A DNA stretch of 42,271 nt from Pseudomonas parafulva NBRC 16636 = DSM 17004 (GTDB lineage Bacteria; Pseudomonadota; Gammaproteobacteria; Pseudomonadales; Pseudomonadaceae): NCBI RefSeq assembly GCF_000730645.1, contig NZ_BBIU01000044.1:1-42271 (forward strand), given 5' to 3'. The notes below the pieces were generated by a model. It had not been told where the DNA came from, did not search any database, and was given only the letters and a program-made list of their open reading frames with translations. Position numbers and translations under genes: made by a program. This document shows positions 24,870 to 33,006 of this stretch, piece by piece; positions within the stretch are counted from its first letter, which is position 1, and each line of letters begins with the position of its first letter.

Positions 24870-27800
24870 TCAACCGTGATGAGGCTTGTGCTCATCGGCG
24901 GCTTCCAGGGCTGGCTGCTGCTGCGCGGCCTTGGCGGCAGCCTCGGCTTCGCGCTTGCGGCGGCGCACTTCACGCGGGTCGTTCGGCGCGCGGCCGTTGG
25001 ACAGCATGACCGTTGCAGGCTCTACTGCTGCCGGGGTTTCAGCGGCGGCGGCTTGCTCTTTTACAGGCTCGGGCTCGGCCACTGCTTCTGGTTGAACCTC
25101 TGCAACAGGTGCAGCTTCTTCAACCGCAGGGGTGGCTTGCGCAGCAGCCTGTGCCGGCTCGACAACGACCTGGGCCGGTTCGGCATCAGCCACTGGCGCC
25201 TCGGCTGGCAGGTGGATGACCGGCGCCGGCTCAACAGCTGGGGCTGCTTCAACAGCAGGCTGCGGTGCAACTTCCACCACGGGCTCTACAGCCGGCTCCA
25301 CCACTGCAACAGGCTCGCTCACCGGCTGCTCGACCACCGGTGCGATGGCAATGGCCTGCTCGGTGGTTACGGCTTCGGGCTGTTCGGCAGGCTGTGCAGC
25401 TTCGGCGCTTTCATGCTCGACGACCGGAGCCACTTCAGCGGTGGCGCGCTCGGCCTGCTGATGGGCCTGGGCTTCTGCATTGGCGCTGATGTTGCTGGTG
25501 GCCACGGCTGCGGTGACAGCAACGCCTGCGGCGAGCTCCGCACCCAGTTCGGTTGCACCGTGCTGTTGAGGCTGCTCTTCGTTGCCTTCTTCTTCGCTGC
25601 CATCGATCAGCTCGCCATTGGCGTTGCGCTGACGCTCGCGACGATTGCTGCGGCGACGCTGGCCACGGGACCGGCGGCGTGGGCGCTCGTCATCGCTGCC
25701 TTCCTGGTCATCCTGCAGATGCTCTTCGTTCGGCAGTTGCTCTTCGGCCAGTTCGGCGGCCTGTTCAGTGGCTTCTGCGGCAACGCGAGGCTGGCGCTCT
25801 TCACGCGGTGGGCGAGGTGCGCGCTCTTCGCGTGGGGCACGTTCTTCACGCGGAGTACGCTCTTCGCGGGGTGCACGCTCTTCACGCGGAGCGCGTTCCT
25901 CGCGGGGTGCGCGTTCTTCACGCGGAGCACGTTCCTCGCGAGGTGCGCGTTCTTCACGTGGTGCGCGCTCTTCGCGCGGAGCTCGCTCTTCCCGGGCTAC
26001 ACGTTCTTCGCGTGGCTGGCGCTCTTCTCGTTCGGCAGGTGGGGTGGCGTCCAGCGGTTCACGCAATTCACGCACACGCTCTTCGTTTCGGTTGCCGCGG
26101 CGGTCTTCACGGGGCTGGCGCGGTGCACGTTCTTCACGCGGAGCACGTTCTTCGCGAGGCGCTCGTTCTTCACGCGGGGCACGCTCCTCTCGTGTCGCGC
26201 GTTCTTCACGCGGCGCGCGCTCGGCACGTTCCTCGCGCGGTTTGCGCTCCTCGTCACGGCGGCCGTTGCGGTTGCGCGATTGTTGGCGACCGTTACGGCG
26301 CTCTTCATTGCGCGAGCTACGCTCGGCAGCCGGCTTCTCGGCAGGGGTAACGACCGGCGCGGCAGCCGGCTCTTCCTTGCCGGCGAACAGGCTGACCAGC
26401 GACTTTACCAAACCCTTGAACAGGCTGGGTTCTGGCGCGCTCGGTGCTGGCGCCACCGGGGTGGCAGCAGGGGCTTCTTCGGCGGCGGCCGGAACCGGTG
26501 CGTTGGCGCGGGCGGGTGCAGTTTTCACCGCAGCTTCCTGGCGTACCAGCGTGCGGGTGGCGGTCGGCTGCGGCGCTTCCTCGGTTTCGGAGGCAGCGAT
26601 CTCGTAGCTGGACTGGTTGTTCAGCACTTCCGGGTTGTCGTCGCGCAGGCGCTGGACTTCGAAGTGCGGCGTTTCCAGGTGATCGTTAGGCAGGATGATG
26701 ATGCGTGCACGGGTGCGCAGCTCGATCTTGGTGATCGAGTTGCGTTTCTCGTTGAGCAGGAACGCGGCAACCGGGATCGGTACCTGAGCCCGCACTTCGG
26801 CGGTGCGATCCTTCAGGGCCTCTTCTTCGATCAGGCGCAGGATGGCCAGCGACAGCGATTCGACGTCGCGGATGATGCCGGTGCCGGAGCAGCGTGGGCA
26901 CACGATACCGCTGCTTTCGCCCAGCGATGGGCGCAGGCGCTGGCGAGACATCTCCAGCAAGCCAAAGCGCGAAATACGGCCAACCTGCACGCGGGCACGG
27001 TCGGCTTCCAGGCATTCACGCACACGTTCTTCGACAGCGCGCTGGTTCTTGGCGGGCGTCATGTCGATGAAGTCGATGACGATCAGGCCGCCGATGTCAC
27101 GCAGGCGCAGCTGGCGGGCGATCTCCTCGGCCGCTTCCAGGTTGGTCTGCAAGGCGGTTTCTTCGATGTCGCTGCCCTTGGTGGCGCGCGCCGAGTTGAT
27201 GTCGATGGACACCAGGGCCTCGGTAGGGTCGATCACGATCGAACCACCGGACGGCAGTTCGACCACGCGCTGGAAGGCGGTTTCGATCTGGCTTTCGATC
27301 TGGAAGCGGTTGAACAGTGGCACGCTGTCTTCGTACAGCTTTACCTTGCTGGCGTACTGCGGCATGACCTGGCGGATGAAGGTGAGGGCTTCTTCCTGGG
27401 CATCGATGCTGTCGATCAGCACCTCGCCGATATCCTGGCGCAGGTAGTCGCGGATGGCGCGGATGATGACGTTGCTTTCCTGGTAGATCAGGAACGGTGC
27501 TGCGCGGTCCAGGGACGCTTCCTTGATGGCGGTCCACAGCTGCAGCAGGTAGTCGAGGTCCCACTGCATTTCTTCGCTGCTGCGGCCCAGGCCCGCGGTG
27601 CGCACGATCAGGCCCATGTCACCGGGTACGGTCAAGCCGTTGAGGGCTTCACGCAGTTCGTTGCGCTCTTCGCCTTCGATGCGGCGGGAAATGCCGCCCG
27701 CACGCGGGTTGTTGGGCATCAGGACCAGATAGCGGCCGGCCAGGCTGATGAAGGTGGTGAGGGCTGCGCCCTTGTTGCCACGCTCTTCTTTTTCGACCTG

Positions 27801-28100
27801 GACGATGACTTCCTGGCCTTCGCTGAGCACTTCCTTGATGTTGACCCGGCCTTCAGGGGCCTTCTTGAAGTACTCGCGGGAGATTTCTTTCAGCGGCAGG
27901 AAGCCGTGACGTTCGGAGCCGAAGTCGACGAAAGCGGCTTCGAGGCTGGGTTCGATGCGGGTGATCTTGCCTTTGTAGATGTTGGCCTTTTTCTGTTCAC
28001 GCGCGCCGGACTCGATGTCCAGGTCGTACAGACGTTGACCGTCCACCAGGGCTACACGCAACTCTTCGGGTTGAGTTGCGTTAATCAGCATTCTTTTCAT
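24870..28100 (-). CDS. rne: Ribonuclease E
   Basis: A 1076-residue endoribonuclease, the scaffold of RNA decay. I use the ATG at 28100 (MKRMLINATQ), matching all known RNase E N-termini. The catalytic half (1-510) has the S1 domain (about 37-125), 'QESNVIIRAIRDYLRQDIG' of the 5'-sensor region, catalytic Asp residues in VSIDINSARATKG and IVIDFIDMTP (about 300 and 343), and the zinc link CPRCSGTG (about 402). The C-terminal half is disordered. It contains two blocks of REER-containing hexapeptides (about residues 617-664 and 689-768), an Arg patch RRRSRGQRRRSNRRERQR, a long Ala/Pro/Glu/Val stretch, and a terminal 'APNDPREVRRRKREAE'. In P. aeruginosa, to my recollection, REER repeats and an NDPR motif bind RNA and PNPase. 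Confidence 0.97.
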   Translation of the reverse strand: MKRMLINATQPEELRVALVDGQRLYDLDIESGAREQKKANIYKGKITRIEPSLEAAFVDFGSERHGFLPLKEISREYFKKAPEGRVNIKEVLSEGQEVIVQVEKEERGNKGAALTTFISLAGRYLVLMPNNPRAGGISRRIEGEERNELREALNGLTVPGDMGLIVRTAGLGRSSEEMQWDLDYLLQLWTAIKEASLDRAAPFLIYQESNVIIRAIRDYLRQDIGEVLIDSIDAQEEALTFIRQVMPQYASKVKLYEDSVPLFNRFQIESQIETAFQRVVELPSGGSIVIDPTEALVSIDINSARATKGSDIEETALQTNLEAAEEIARQLRLRDIGGLIVIDFIDMTPAKNQRAVEERVRECLEADRARVQVGRISRFGLLEMSRQRLRPSLGESSGIVCPRCSGTGIIRDVESLSLAILRLIEEEALKDRTAEVRAQVPIPVAAFLLNEKRNSITKIELRTRARIIILPNDHLETPHFEVQRLRDDNPEVLNNQSSYEIAASETEEAPQPTATRTLVRQEAAVKTAPARANAPVPAAAEEAPAATPVAPAPSAPEPSLFKGLVKSLVSLFAGKEEPAAAPVVTPAEKPAAERSSRNEERRNGRQQSRNRNGRRDEERKPREERAERAPREERATREERAPREERAPREERAPREERAPRQPREDRRGNRNEERVRELREPLDATPPAEREERQPREERVAREERAPREERAPREERAPREERAPREERAPREERAPREERAPREERTPREERAPREERAPRPPREERQPRVAAEATEQAAELAEEQLPNEEHLQDDQEGSDDERPRRRSRGQRRRSNRRERQRNANGELIDGSEEEGNEEQPQQHGATELGAELAAGVAVTAAVATSNISANAEAQAHQQAERATAEVAPVVEHESAEAAQPAEQPEAVTTEQAIAIAPVVEQPVSEPVAVVEPAVEPVVEVAPQPAVEAAPAVEPAPVIHLPAEAPVADAEPAQVVVEPAQAAAQATPAVEEAAPVAEVQPEAVAEPEPVKEQAAAAETPAAVEPATVMLSNGRAPNDPREVRRRKREAEAAAKAAQQQPALEAADEHKPHHG
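25798..26250 (-). repeat. Coding minisatellite in rne (REER hexapeptide array)
   Basis: Two blocks of an 18-base unit encode PREERA-type hexapeptides: six REER motifs in about 26110-26250 and 13 in about 25798-26035, interrupted by a non-repeat stretch (QPREDRRGN to PLDATPP). Units vary at synonymous sites (cgttcttcacg, cgctcttcgcg, cgttcctcgcg on the plus strand), so the array is not a very recent expansion. Confidence 0.85.
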
Positions 28101-28834
28101 GTTGTACCGTCGGTTTCCGGGCTGCCGGAAACGGCGTTCGGCACACACGACGTCTCATGGTCGGTGCCAAGGTGCGCAAAGGATGGCCGGGCCATCCCCG
28201 TGTCGAGCGGCGTTCGGCACCAGCCGGTTGCCCAGCCTGCCGTTGTCGCGACGACGCGTCCTGTTTGCTGCGGTGCCTACCCGGCCCCGGTGGCTTCGAA
28301 TTGTTATCCGAATCAACCAAGCGGGCCTGGTGCACTCAGTCAGGAGGAGGAATCAACCGTCAGCCGTGGACGCCCGCAGGCGTCTGTTCAGGACCTTATC
28401 CGCTCACCCGCCATTGATTGAGGCGAGGGGCCGGACGCGGTGCTACACGGTCCGAGGGCTGTGCATCTCCACCCTGCACGTATCCCTGATAATTCGGGTG
28501 CTGCCGCGCGCTGAATCCGCAACGGGTTGCATTTTTCGCCAGCGCAGGTTCTGCGCTGGCGCCATTCATGTCCAAGGCAGGTATTTCCGAAGCATTCGCC
28601 GTGCGTTGCGTGAAAGCGACGGGCGGGTAGAGGTGCAGCGAAAGAAGCGGGTAAGCAGGTGAAACACCGCACTTGTCGTTTTTTTCGGTCTTCTCTACGC
28701 AGCGCTGGTGGCGATTCCAGGCAATTCGGTAAACTGGCGAAAACCCCGTAGGACGGCCTCGCGTCCTGGAGAATTGCGAAGGTCAGGGACCGGCAAAAGA
28801 GCCTGGTGCCGCTGGCCTGCCGCTTATGGCGGCG
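28101..28834 (-). promoter_or_regulatory. Long 5' untranslated leader of rne
   Basis: This 730-base stretch has no credible gene. From the predicted start near 28834 to the rne ATG it would form an unusually long leader. A strong hairpin (ten-pair stem, 28537-28546 with 28552-28561, five-base loop) has no T-run after it, so it is not a terminator. In E. coli the rne leader folds into hairpins that RNase E itself binds and cleaves for autoregulation. The same role is inferred here; the sequence is not directly comparable. Confidence 0.6.
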
Positions 28835-28840
28835 TTCGCG

Positions 28841-28869
28841 ACTATAGCAGCAATGATTAAGTGCTTCAA
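28841..28869 (-). promoter_or_regulatory. Sigma-70 promoter for rne
   Basis: On the minus strand TTGAAG (28869-28864) and TATAGT (28846-28841) are separated by exactly 17 bases, both close to consensus. Start expected near 28834. Its -35 box overlaps the -35 region of the oppositely directed rluC promoter. Confidence 0.7.
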
Positions 28870-28882
28870 TTCCATAAAAAAT

Positions 28883-28891
28883 TGTTATGAT
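28883..28891 (+). promoter_or_regulatory. Extended -10 promoter for rluC
   Basis: TG-T-TATGAT is an extended -10 element, six bases before the rluC ATG (28898). The -35 region is weak (GCTTCA), which extended -10 promoters tolerate. The expected start falls at or next to the A of the ATG, so the message may have no leader. Confidence 0.6.
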
Positions 28892-28897
28892 CCCGCC

Positions 28898-29854
28898 ATG
28901 ACGACCAATACCCCTCCGACTTCCGGCGTTCAGCTGATCGAAGTCGCGCCGGAGCTTGCCGGCCAACGCATCGACAATTTCCTTATCACAGCGCTCAAGG
29001 GTGTGCCCAAGACGCTGGTTTACCGCATCCTGCGCAAGGGTGAAGTGCGGGTCAACAAAGGCCGTGTGAAGCCCGAGTACAAGATCCAGGCCGGTGACAT
29101 CGTGCGGGTCCCGCCGGTTCGCCTGCCCGAGCGTGACGAGCCGGCGCCGGTGGCCCAGGGCCTGTTGCAGCGCCTGGAGGCGGCAATTGTCCATGAGGAC
29201 AAGGCGCTGATCGTGATGAACAAGCCGGCTGGCATTGCCGTGCACGGCGGCAGCGGCCTGAGCTTCGGGGTGATCGAGGCGTTGCGCCAGTTGCGCCCCG
29301 ATGCCAAGGAGCTGGAGCTGGTGCATCGCCTGGACCGCGATACCTCCGGCCTGCTGATGATCGCCAAGAAGCGCAGCATGCTGCGCCACCTGCACGCAGC
29401 GCTGCGCGGCGATGGTGTCGACAAGCGTTACATGGCCCTGGTGCGCGGCCATTGGCCCACGTCGAAGAAGCAGGTCAATGCGCCGCTGCTCAAGAGCAAC
29501 CTGCGCTCCGGTGAGCGCATGGTCGAAGTCAACGATGAAGGCAAGGAGGCCTTGACCCTGTTCCGGGTGCTGCGCCGTTTCGGTGAGTTCGCGACCATTG
29601 TCGAGGCCAGGCCCATCACTGGCCGGACGCACCAGATTCGCGTGCACGCACTGCACGCCGGCCACATGATTGCCGGTGACAGCAAATATGGCGACGAAGA
29701 CTTCAGCCGCGAAATTCGCGAACTGGGCGGCAAGCGGCTGTTCCTGCATGCCTACGCCCTGACCGTGCCGCTGCCCGATGGTGGCGAGCTCAAGCTGGAG
29801 GCGCCTGTGGACGAAGTGTGGGCCAAGACCGTGGAGCGTTTGAGTGCGCCGTGA
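28898..29854 (+). CDS. rluC: 23S rRNA pseudouridine synthase RluC
   Basis: A 318-residue enzyme that converts uridines in domain V of 23S rRNA (955, 2504 and 2580 in E. coli) to pseudouridine. An S4 RNA-binding domain (about 20-85: RIDNFLITALKGVPKTLVYRILR, KGRVKPEYKIQAGD) precedes the RluA-type catalytic domain. The latter has 'NKPAGIAVHGGSGLSFGVIE', catalytic Asp146 in HRLDRDTSGLLM, and RPITGRTHQIRVH. The ATG at 28898 has no Shine-Dalgarno sequence. The gene faces away from rne, the usual Gammaproteobacterial arrangement, and overlaps the phosphatase gene by 11 bases. Confidence 0.96.
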   Translation: MTTNTPPTSGVQLIEVAPELAGQRIDNFLITALKGVPKTLVYRILRKGEVRVNKGRVKPEYKIQAGDIVRVPPVRLPERDEPAPVAQGLLQRLEAAIVHEDKALIVMNKPAGIAVHGGSGLSFGVIEALRQLRPDAKELELVHRLDRDTSGLLMIAKKRSMLRHLHAALRGDGVDKRYMALVRGHWPTSKKQVNAPLLKSNLRSGERMVEVNDEGKEALTLFRVLRRFGEFATIVEARPITGRTHQIRVHALHAGHMIAGDSKYGDEDFSREIRELGGKRLFLHAYALTVPLPDGGELKLEAPVDEVWAKTVERLSAP

Positions 29855-30518
29855 CTACCAGCTGTTGATTTTCGATTGGGACGGCACCCTGGCCGACTCC
29901 ATCGGGCGTATTGTCGAGTCCATGAATGCAGCTGCTGCGCGTGCGGGTGAGGCGCCCAGCCCCGAGCAATCGGTCAAGGGCATCATTGGCCTGTCACTGG
30001 CGGAGGCCATCGAAACCCTGTACCCGCACCTGCCGCCGAGCCAGGTCGAGGTTTTCCGCCGGCACTATGCTGATATCTATACGGCGCTCGATCAGCACCC
30101 TTCGCCGCTGTTCGAAGGCGTGCGGGAATCGCTGGAGGCTTTCCGGGCCCAGGGTTATCGCCTGGCGGTGGCCACGGGGAAGGCGCGCCGAGGGCTGGAT
30201 CGGGTTTTGAAGGCCAACGGCTGGGGGCAGTTCTTCGATATCACCCGTGCGGCGGACGAAACCCGTGGCAAGCCCCATCCGCTGATGCTTGAACAAATCT
30301 TGAGTCACTGTGGCGTGCCGCCAGAGCGCGCGCTGATGGTGGGTGACTCGGCGTTCGATTTGCAGATGGCCAGCAATGCGGGCATGCATTCGGTCGCGGT
30401 GGGCTATGGTGCCATGTCGCTGCAGGCCTTGGCCGAGTTTGGCCCGCAGCTGTGCATCGATCACTTTTCCCAGTTGCGCCAGTGGCTGGCCGGTAATCCA
30501 ACTTCACTTCCAAGGTAG
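29844..30518 (+). CDS. HAD-superfamily phosphatase (Gph-like)
   Basis: A 224-residue haloacid-dehalogenase family hydrolase. The start is GTG at 29844 inside the end of rluC, with GGAG seven bases upstream. Motif I is FDWDGTLADS (nucleophile Asp11, Asp13), a helical cap follows (about 20-90), motif II is in AVATGKARRG, motif III is GKPHPLML, and motif IV is VGDSAFDLQMASNAG. This resembles phosphoglycolate phosphatase and related enzymes, but the true substrate cannot be assigned. It lies in the rluC-sppA operon, six bases before sppA. Confidence 0.92.
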   Translation: MRRDYQLLIFDWDGTLADSIGRIVESMNAAAARAGEAPSPEQSVKGIIGLSLAEAIETLYPHLPPSQVEVFRRHYADIYTALDQHPSPLFEGVRESLEAFRAQGYRLAVATGKARRGLDRVLKANGWGQFFDITRAADETRGKPHPLMLEQILSHCGVPPERALMVGDSAFDLQMASNAGMHSVAVGYGAMSLQALAEFGPQLCIDHFSQLRQWLAGNPTSLPR

Positions 30519-30524
30519 GTAAGC

Positions 30525-31514
30525 ATGGCAGACGAATGGAGGGCGCCCGAGGCGGAGCCTGAGGAGCGCGAAGAGCGCAAGAGCTGGAAGCTGCTGGAGA
30601 AAACCCTGCTGGCCAGCGTCCAGGAGCAGCGCAGGTCGCGGCGCTGGGGGATTTTCTTCAAGCTGCTGACCTTCGTCTACCTGTTCGGCATTCTGGTGCT
30701 GTTCTCGCCCCTGATGGATATTGACAAGGCTGCCTCGCGCAGCACCAGCCATACGGCGTTGGTCGAGGTGCGCGGGGTCATTGCGGACCAAGAGGCGGCC
30801 AGTGCCGACAACATCGTCAAGAGCCTGCGCGAGGCGTTCAAGGACAGCAAGACCAAAGCGGTGGTGATGCGCATCAACAGCCCTGGTGGCAGCCCGGTAC
30901 AGGCAGGCTACGTGTATGACGAAATTCGTCGTCTGCGCGCTGAATACCCGGCTATCAAGCTGTATGCGGTGATCGCCGACCTGGGCGCCTCCGGTGCCTA
31001 TTACATCGCCAGCGCCGCGGATGAAATCTATGCCGACAAGGCCAGCCTGGTGGGCTCCATCGGTGTCACTGCCGCGGGCTACGGGTTTGTAGGCACCATG
31101 GAGAAGCTGGGTGTTGAGCGGCGAGCCTACACCTCGGGTGAGCACAAGGCGTTTCTCGACCCGTTCTCGCCGCAGAAACCTGAAGAAACCCGCTTCTGGC
31201 AAGGCGTGCTGGATACCACCCACCAGCAGTTCATCGCCATGGTCAAGCAAGGGCGCGGCGAGCGCCTGAAGGATAAGGAGCACCCTGAGCTGTTCAGCGG
31301 CCTGGTGTGGTCGGGTGAGCAGGCCAAGGCCTTGGGCCTGGTGGACGGGCTTGGCAGCGCCAGTTACGTGGCGCGCGAAATCGTGGGCGAGAGGGAGCTG
31401 GTCGATTTCACCGTCCAGGAGTCGCCGTTCGACCGCTTCTCCAAGCGCATGGGTGCCAGTGTGGCTGAGCATCTGGCGATGTGGATGGGCTTCCAGGGGC
31501 CGCAGTTGCGCTGA
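30525..31514 (+). CDS. sppA: Signal peptide peptidase SppA (short form)
   Basis: A 329-residue membrane serine protease that degrades cleaved signal peptides. It has an acidic cytoplasmic tail, one helix (about 43-62, FFKLLTFVYLFGILVLF), then the periplasmic S49 domain. Ser156 in ADLGASGAYYIAS and Lys208 in TSGEHKAFLDPF match the Ser/Lys pair of the single-domain enzymes; 'MRINSPGGSPVQAG' supplies the oxyanion region. At 329 residues it is the half-length type, which works as a ring of several copies, not the double E. coli form. AAGGTAGG precedes the ATG. It is the last gene of the rluC operon. Confidence 0.95.
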   Translation: MADEWRAPEAEPEEREERKSWKLLEKTLLASVQEQRRSRRWGIFFKLLTFVYLFGILVLFSPLMDIDKAASRSTSHTALVEVRGVIADQEAASADNIVKSLREAFKDSKTKAVVMRINSPGGSPVQAGYVYDEIRRLRAEYPAIKLYAVIADLGASGAYYIASAADEIYADKASLVGSIGVTAAGYGFVGTMEKLGVERRAYTSGEHKAFLDPFSPQKPEETRFWQGVLDTTHQQFIAMVKQGRGERLKDKEHPELFSGLVWSGEQAKALGLVDGLGSASYVAREIVGERELVDFTVQESPFDRFSKRMGASVAEHLAMWMGFQGPQLR

Positions 31515-31518
31515 GGGT

Positions 31519-31588
31519 CTGTCGCGCGTTTTGCGGTGTTCGTGAGGTTGAGCGCTGCTCGCGCGGCGTTCAACCTCACAGGCGCGAC
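31519..31588. repeat. Nested palindrome between sppA and maf
   Basis: A 14-position stem (31542-31555 with 31566-31579, one G-T pair) sits inside a second match, TGTCGCGC near 31520 with GCGCGACA ending near 31588. No T-run follows on either strand, so it is not a standard terminator. It may still end both convergent messages, or it may be a dispersed genomic repeat; GTGAGGTTGAGCGC resembles repeats I associate with P. putida intergenic regions. Confidence 0.55.
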
Positions 31589-31605
31589 AAAAACTCAAGG
31601 AGGCC

Positions 31606-32184
31606 TTAGGGCACTACCACCCCTTCCTCGGTCAGCATATCCACCAGCCGAATCAGCGGCAGCCCGATCAGGCTGGTCGCATCGCACCCGTGAGTGCTCT
31701 GGAACAAGCTCACCCCTAGCCCCTCCGCCTTGAAGCTCCCGGCGCAATCGAGTGGCTGTTCTGCTGCGACATAGCGCTCCACTCGCTCCCTGCTCAATTC
31801 GCGCAGCGTTACCGTAAACGGCACGCAGTCCACCTGGCAGTGCCCGGTCACGCTATTGAGTACTGCCAGCCCGGTGAGAAAGCTCACCTGCTGCCCGCTG
31901 CACGCCAGCAGCTGCTCGCAAGCCCGTTCGAAGGTATGTGGCTTGCCCAGCACCTGCTCGCCCAGTACTGCAACCTGGTCTGAGCCAATGATCAGGTGCG
32001 CGGGGTGGCTGCCCGCCAAGGCTTCGGCCTTTTGCCTGGCCAGCCGGCGCACCAGTTCCACGGCGGGTTCGTCACCCCGTTGTTGCTCGTCTATATCGGG
32101 GCTTGCCCAGGTGAACGGCAGGCGCAGGCGTGCCAGTAATTCGCGGCGATAGGCAGAGCTGGACGCCAGTAACAAAGGAAGCAT
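31606..32184 (-). CDS. Maf-like nucleotide pyrophosphatase (YceF type)
   Basis: A 192-residue Maf/HAM1-fold enzyme. The start at 32184 has AGGAG seven bases upstream. Motifs: N-terminal LLASSSAYRRELL, 'SPDIDEQQRGDEPAVELVRR' with 'LARQKAEALA', 'IIGSDQVAVLGEQVLGKP', and 'SFKAEGLGVSLF' with 'LIGLPLIRLVDML'. The YceF subfamily hydrolyses m7GTP and similar modified nucleotides, and its genes lie beside yceD-rpmF in Gammaproteobacteria, as here in divergent orientation. The subfamily call rests mainly on that context. Confidence 0.93.
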   Translation of the reverse strand: MLPLLLASSSAYRRELLARLRLPFTWASPDIDEQQRGDEPAVELVRRLARQKAEALAGSHPAHLIIGSDQVAVLGEQVLGKPHTFERACEQLLACSGQQVSFLTGLAVLNSVTGHCQVDCVPFTVTLRELSRERVERYVAAEQPLDCAGSFKAEGLGVSLFQSTHGCDATSLIGLPLIRLVDMLTEEGVVVP

Positions 32185-32241
32185 GGTAGACTCCTGAATC
32201 GGTTGAACAAATTCTATCACGCACGATGCCGCCAATTTCCT

Positions 32242-32270
32242 TTGACAGGGGCGGGGGGCATCCCTAGAAT
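32242..32270 (+). promoter_or_regulatory. Near-consensus sigma-70 promoter of yceD-rpmF operon
   Basis: TTGACA (32242-32247) and TAGAAT (32265-32270) are separated by 17 bases. The expected start (about 32277) is only zero to four bases before the yceD ATG at 32280, so the message is leaderless or nearly so. Confidence 0.85.
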
Positions 32271-32279
32271 GCTGCGCCT

Positions 32280-32807
32280 ATGTTGAATGACCCGATTCCA
32301 CCTCACGTTGACCCGCGCAAATTAGCCGATCGTGGTGTAACCCTTACCGGTTCACTGCAACTCGCTGATTTGGAAAGACTCTGCGACCCGCTTTCCGACA
32401 ATGTCGGTACGGTGCAGGCGAAGTTCGATTTTGAACGAGATGAACAGCACGTGGTGGTTATCCACAGTGCGCTGGACGTCGAAGTCAAGATGGTTTGCCA
32501 GCGTTGTCTTGAGCTGGTCACCCTGCCGATCCACAGCGAATGTACGTACGCTGTGGTGAAGGAGGGTGCGAATACCCAGTCGTTGCCGAAAGGCTATGAC
32601 GTGCTGGAACTGGGCGAAGATCCTTTGGATCTGCAGGCGTTGGTCGAGGAAGAGCTTTTGCTCGCCTTGCCCATCGTGCCTGCTCATCATCCGGAAGAAT
32701 GCCAGCAGCCGGCGGGCGCAGACGAGCCCGATTCGAGCAAGGACGAGGTATCGCGGTCCAACCCGTTCAGTGTTTTGGCGCAGTTAAAGCGTGACCCAAA
32801 CGTTTAG
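32280..32807 (+). CDS. YceD/DUF177 family protein
   Basis: A 175-residue protein encoded ahead of ribosomal protein L32. It has the DUF177 signature: 'VVIHSALDVEVKMVCQRCLE' with the paired Cys, then a central acidic region and 'LVEEELLLALPIVPAH', and a C-terminal FSVLAQLKRDP. In plants and bacteria YceD homologues are linked to 23S rRNA accumulation, which fits its neighbour. No Shine-Dalgarno site precedes the ATG and the promoter lies directly upstream. It ends 13 bases before rpmF. Confidence 0.93.
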   Translation: MLNDPIPPHVDPRKLADRGVTLTGSLQLADLERLCDPLSDNVGTVQAKFDFERDEQHVVVIHSALDVEVKMVCQRCLELVTLPIHSECTYAVVKEGANTQSLPKGYDVLELGEDPLDLQALVEEELLLALPIVPAHHPEECQQPAGADEPDSSKDEVSRSNPFSVLAQLKRDPNV

Positions 32808-32820
32808 GAGTTAATCAATT

Positions 32821-33003
32821 ATGGCTGTTCAGCAGAACAAAAAATCCCGCTCTGCCCGTGACATGCGTCGTTCGCACGATGCCCTGTCGGAAAACGCACT
32901 GTCGGTAGAGAAGTCCACCGGTGAAGTCCACCTGCGCCACCACGTTTCGCCAGAAGGCGTATACCGTGGTCGCAAAGTGGTCGACAAGGGCGCTGACGAG
33001 TAA
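32821..33003 (+). CDS. rpmF: 50S ribosomal protein bL32
   Basis: A 60-residue basic protein, MAVQQNKKSRSARDMRRSHD at the N-terminus, typical of bL32 of the large subunit. It has a strong AGGAG ten bases before the ATG. It is a cysteine-free form, so it has no zinc ribbon. Cotranscribed with yceD; plsX begins three bases after the stop. Confidence 0.97.
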   Translation: MAVQQNKKSRSARDMRRSHDALSENALSVEKSTGEVHLRHHVSPEGVYRGRKVVDKGADE

Positions 33004-33006
33004 TCC

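Noticed and set aside
24876..28421. An 1181-codon open frame on the plus strand opposite rne
   Set aside because: It is fully antisense to a secure RNase E gene. Its product has no recognisable domain and is a mirror of rne's biased codons and REER repeats. Long antisense frames are common in GC-rich DNA.
28537..28561. A terminator in the rne-rluC gap
   Set aside because: The hairpin is strong but no T-run follows it on either strand, so I treat it as a leader structure.
28388..29749. A 453-codon minus-strand frame over rluC and the rne leader
   Set aside because: It is antisense to rluC, whose catalytic motifs are clear, and extends across the promoters. No ribosome site or known domain.
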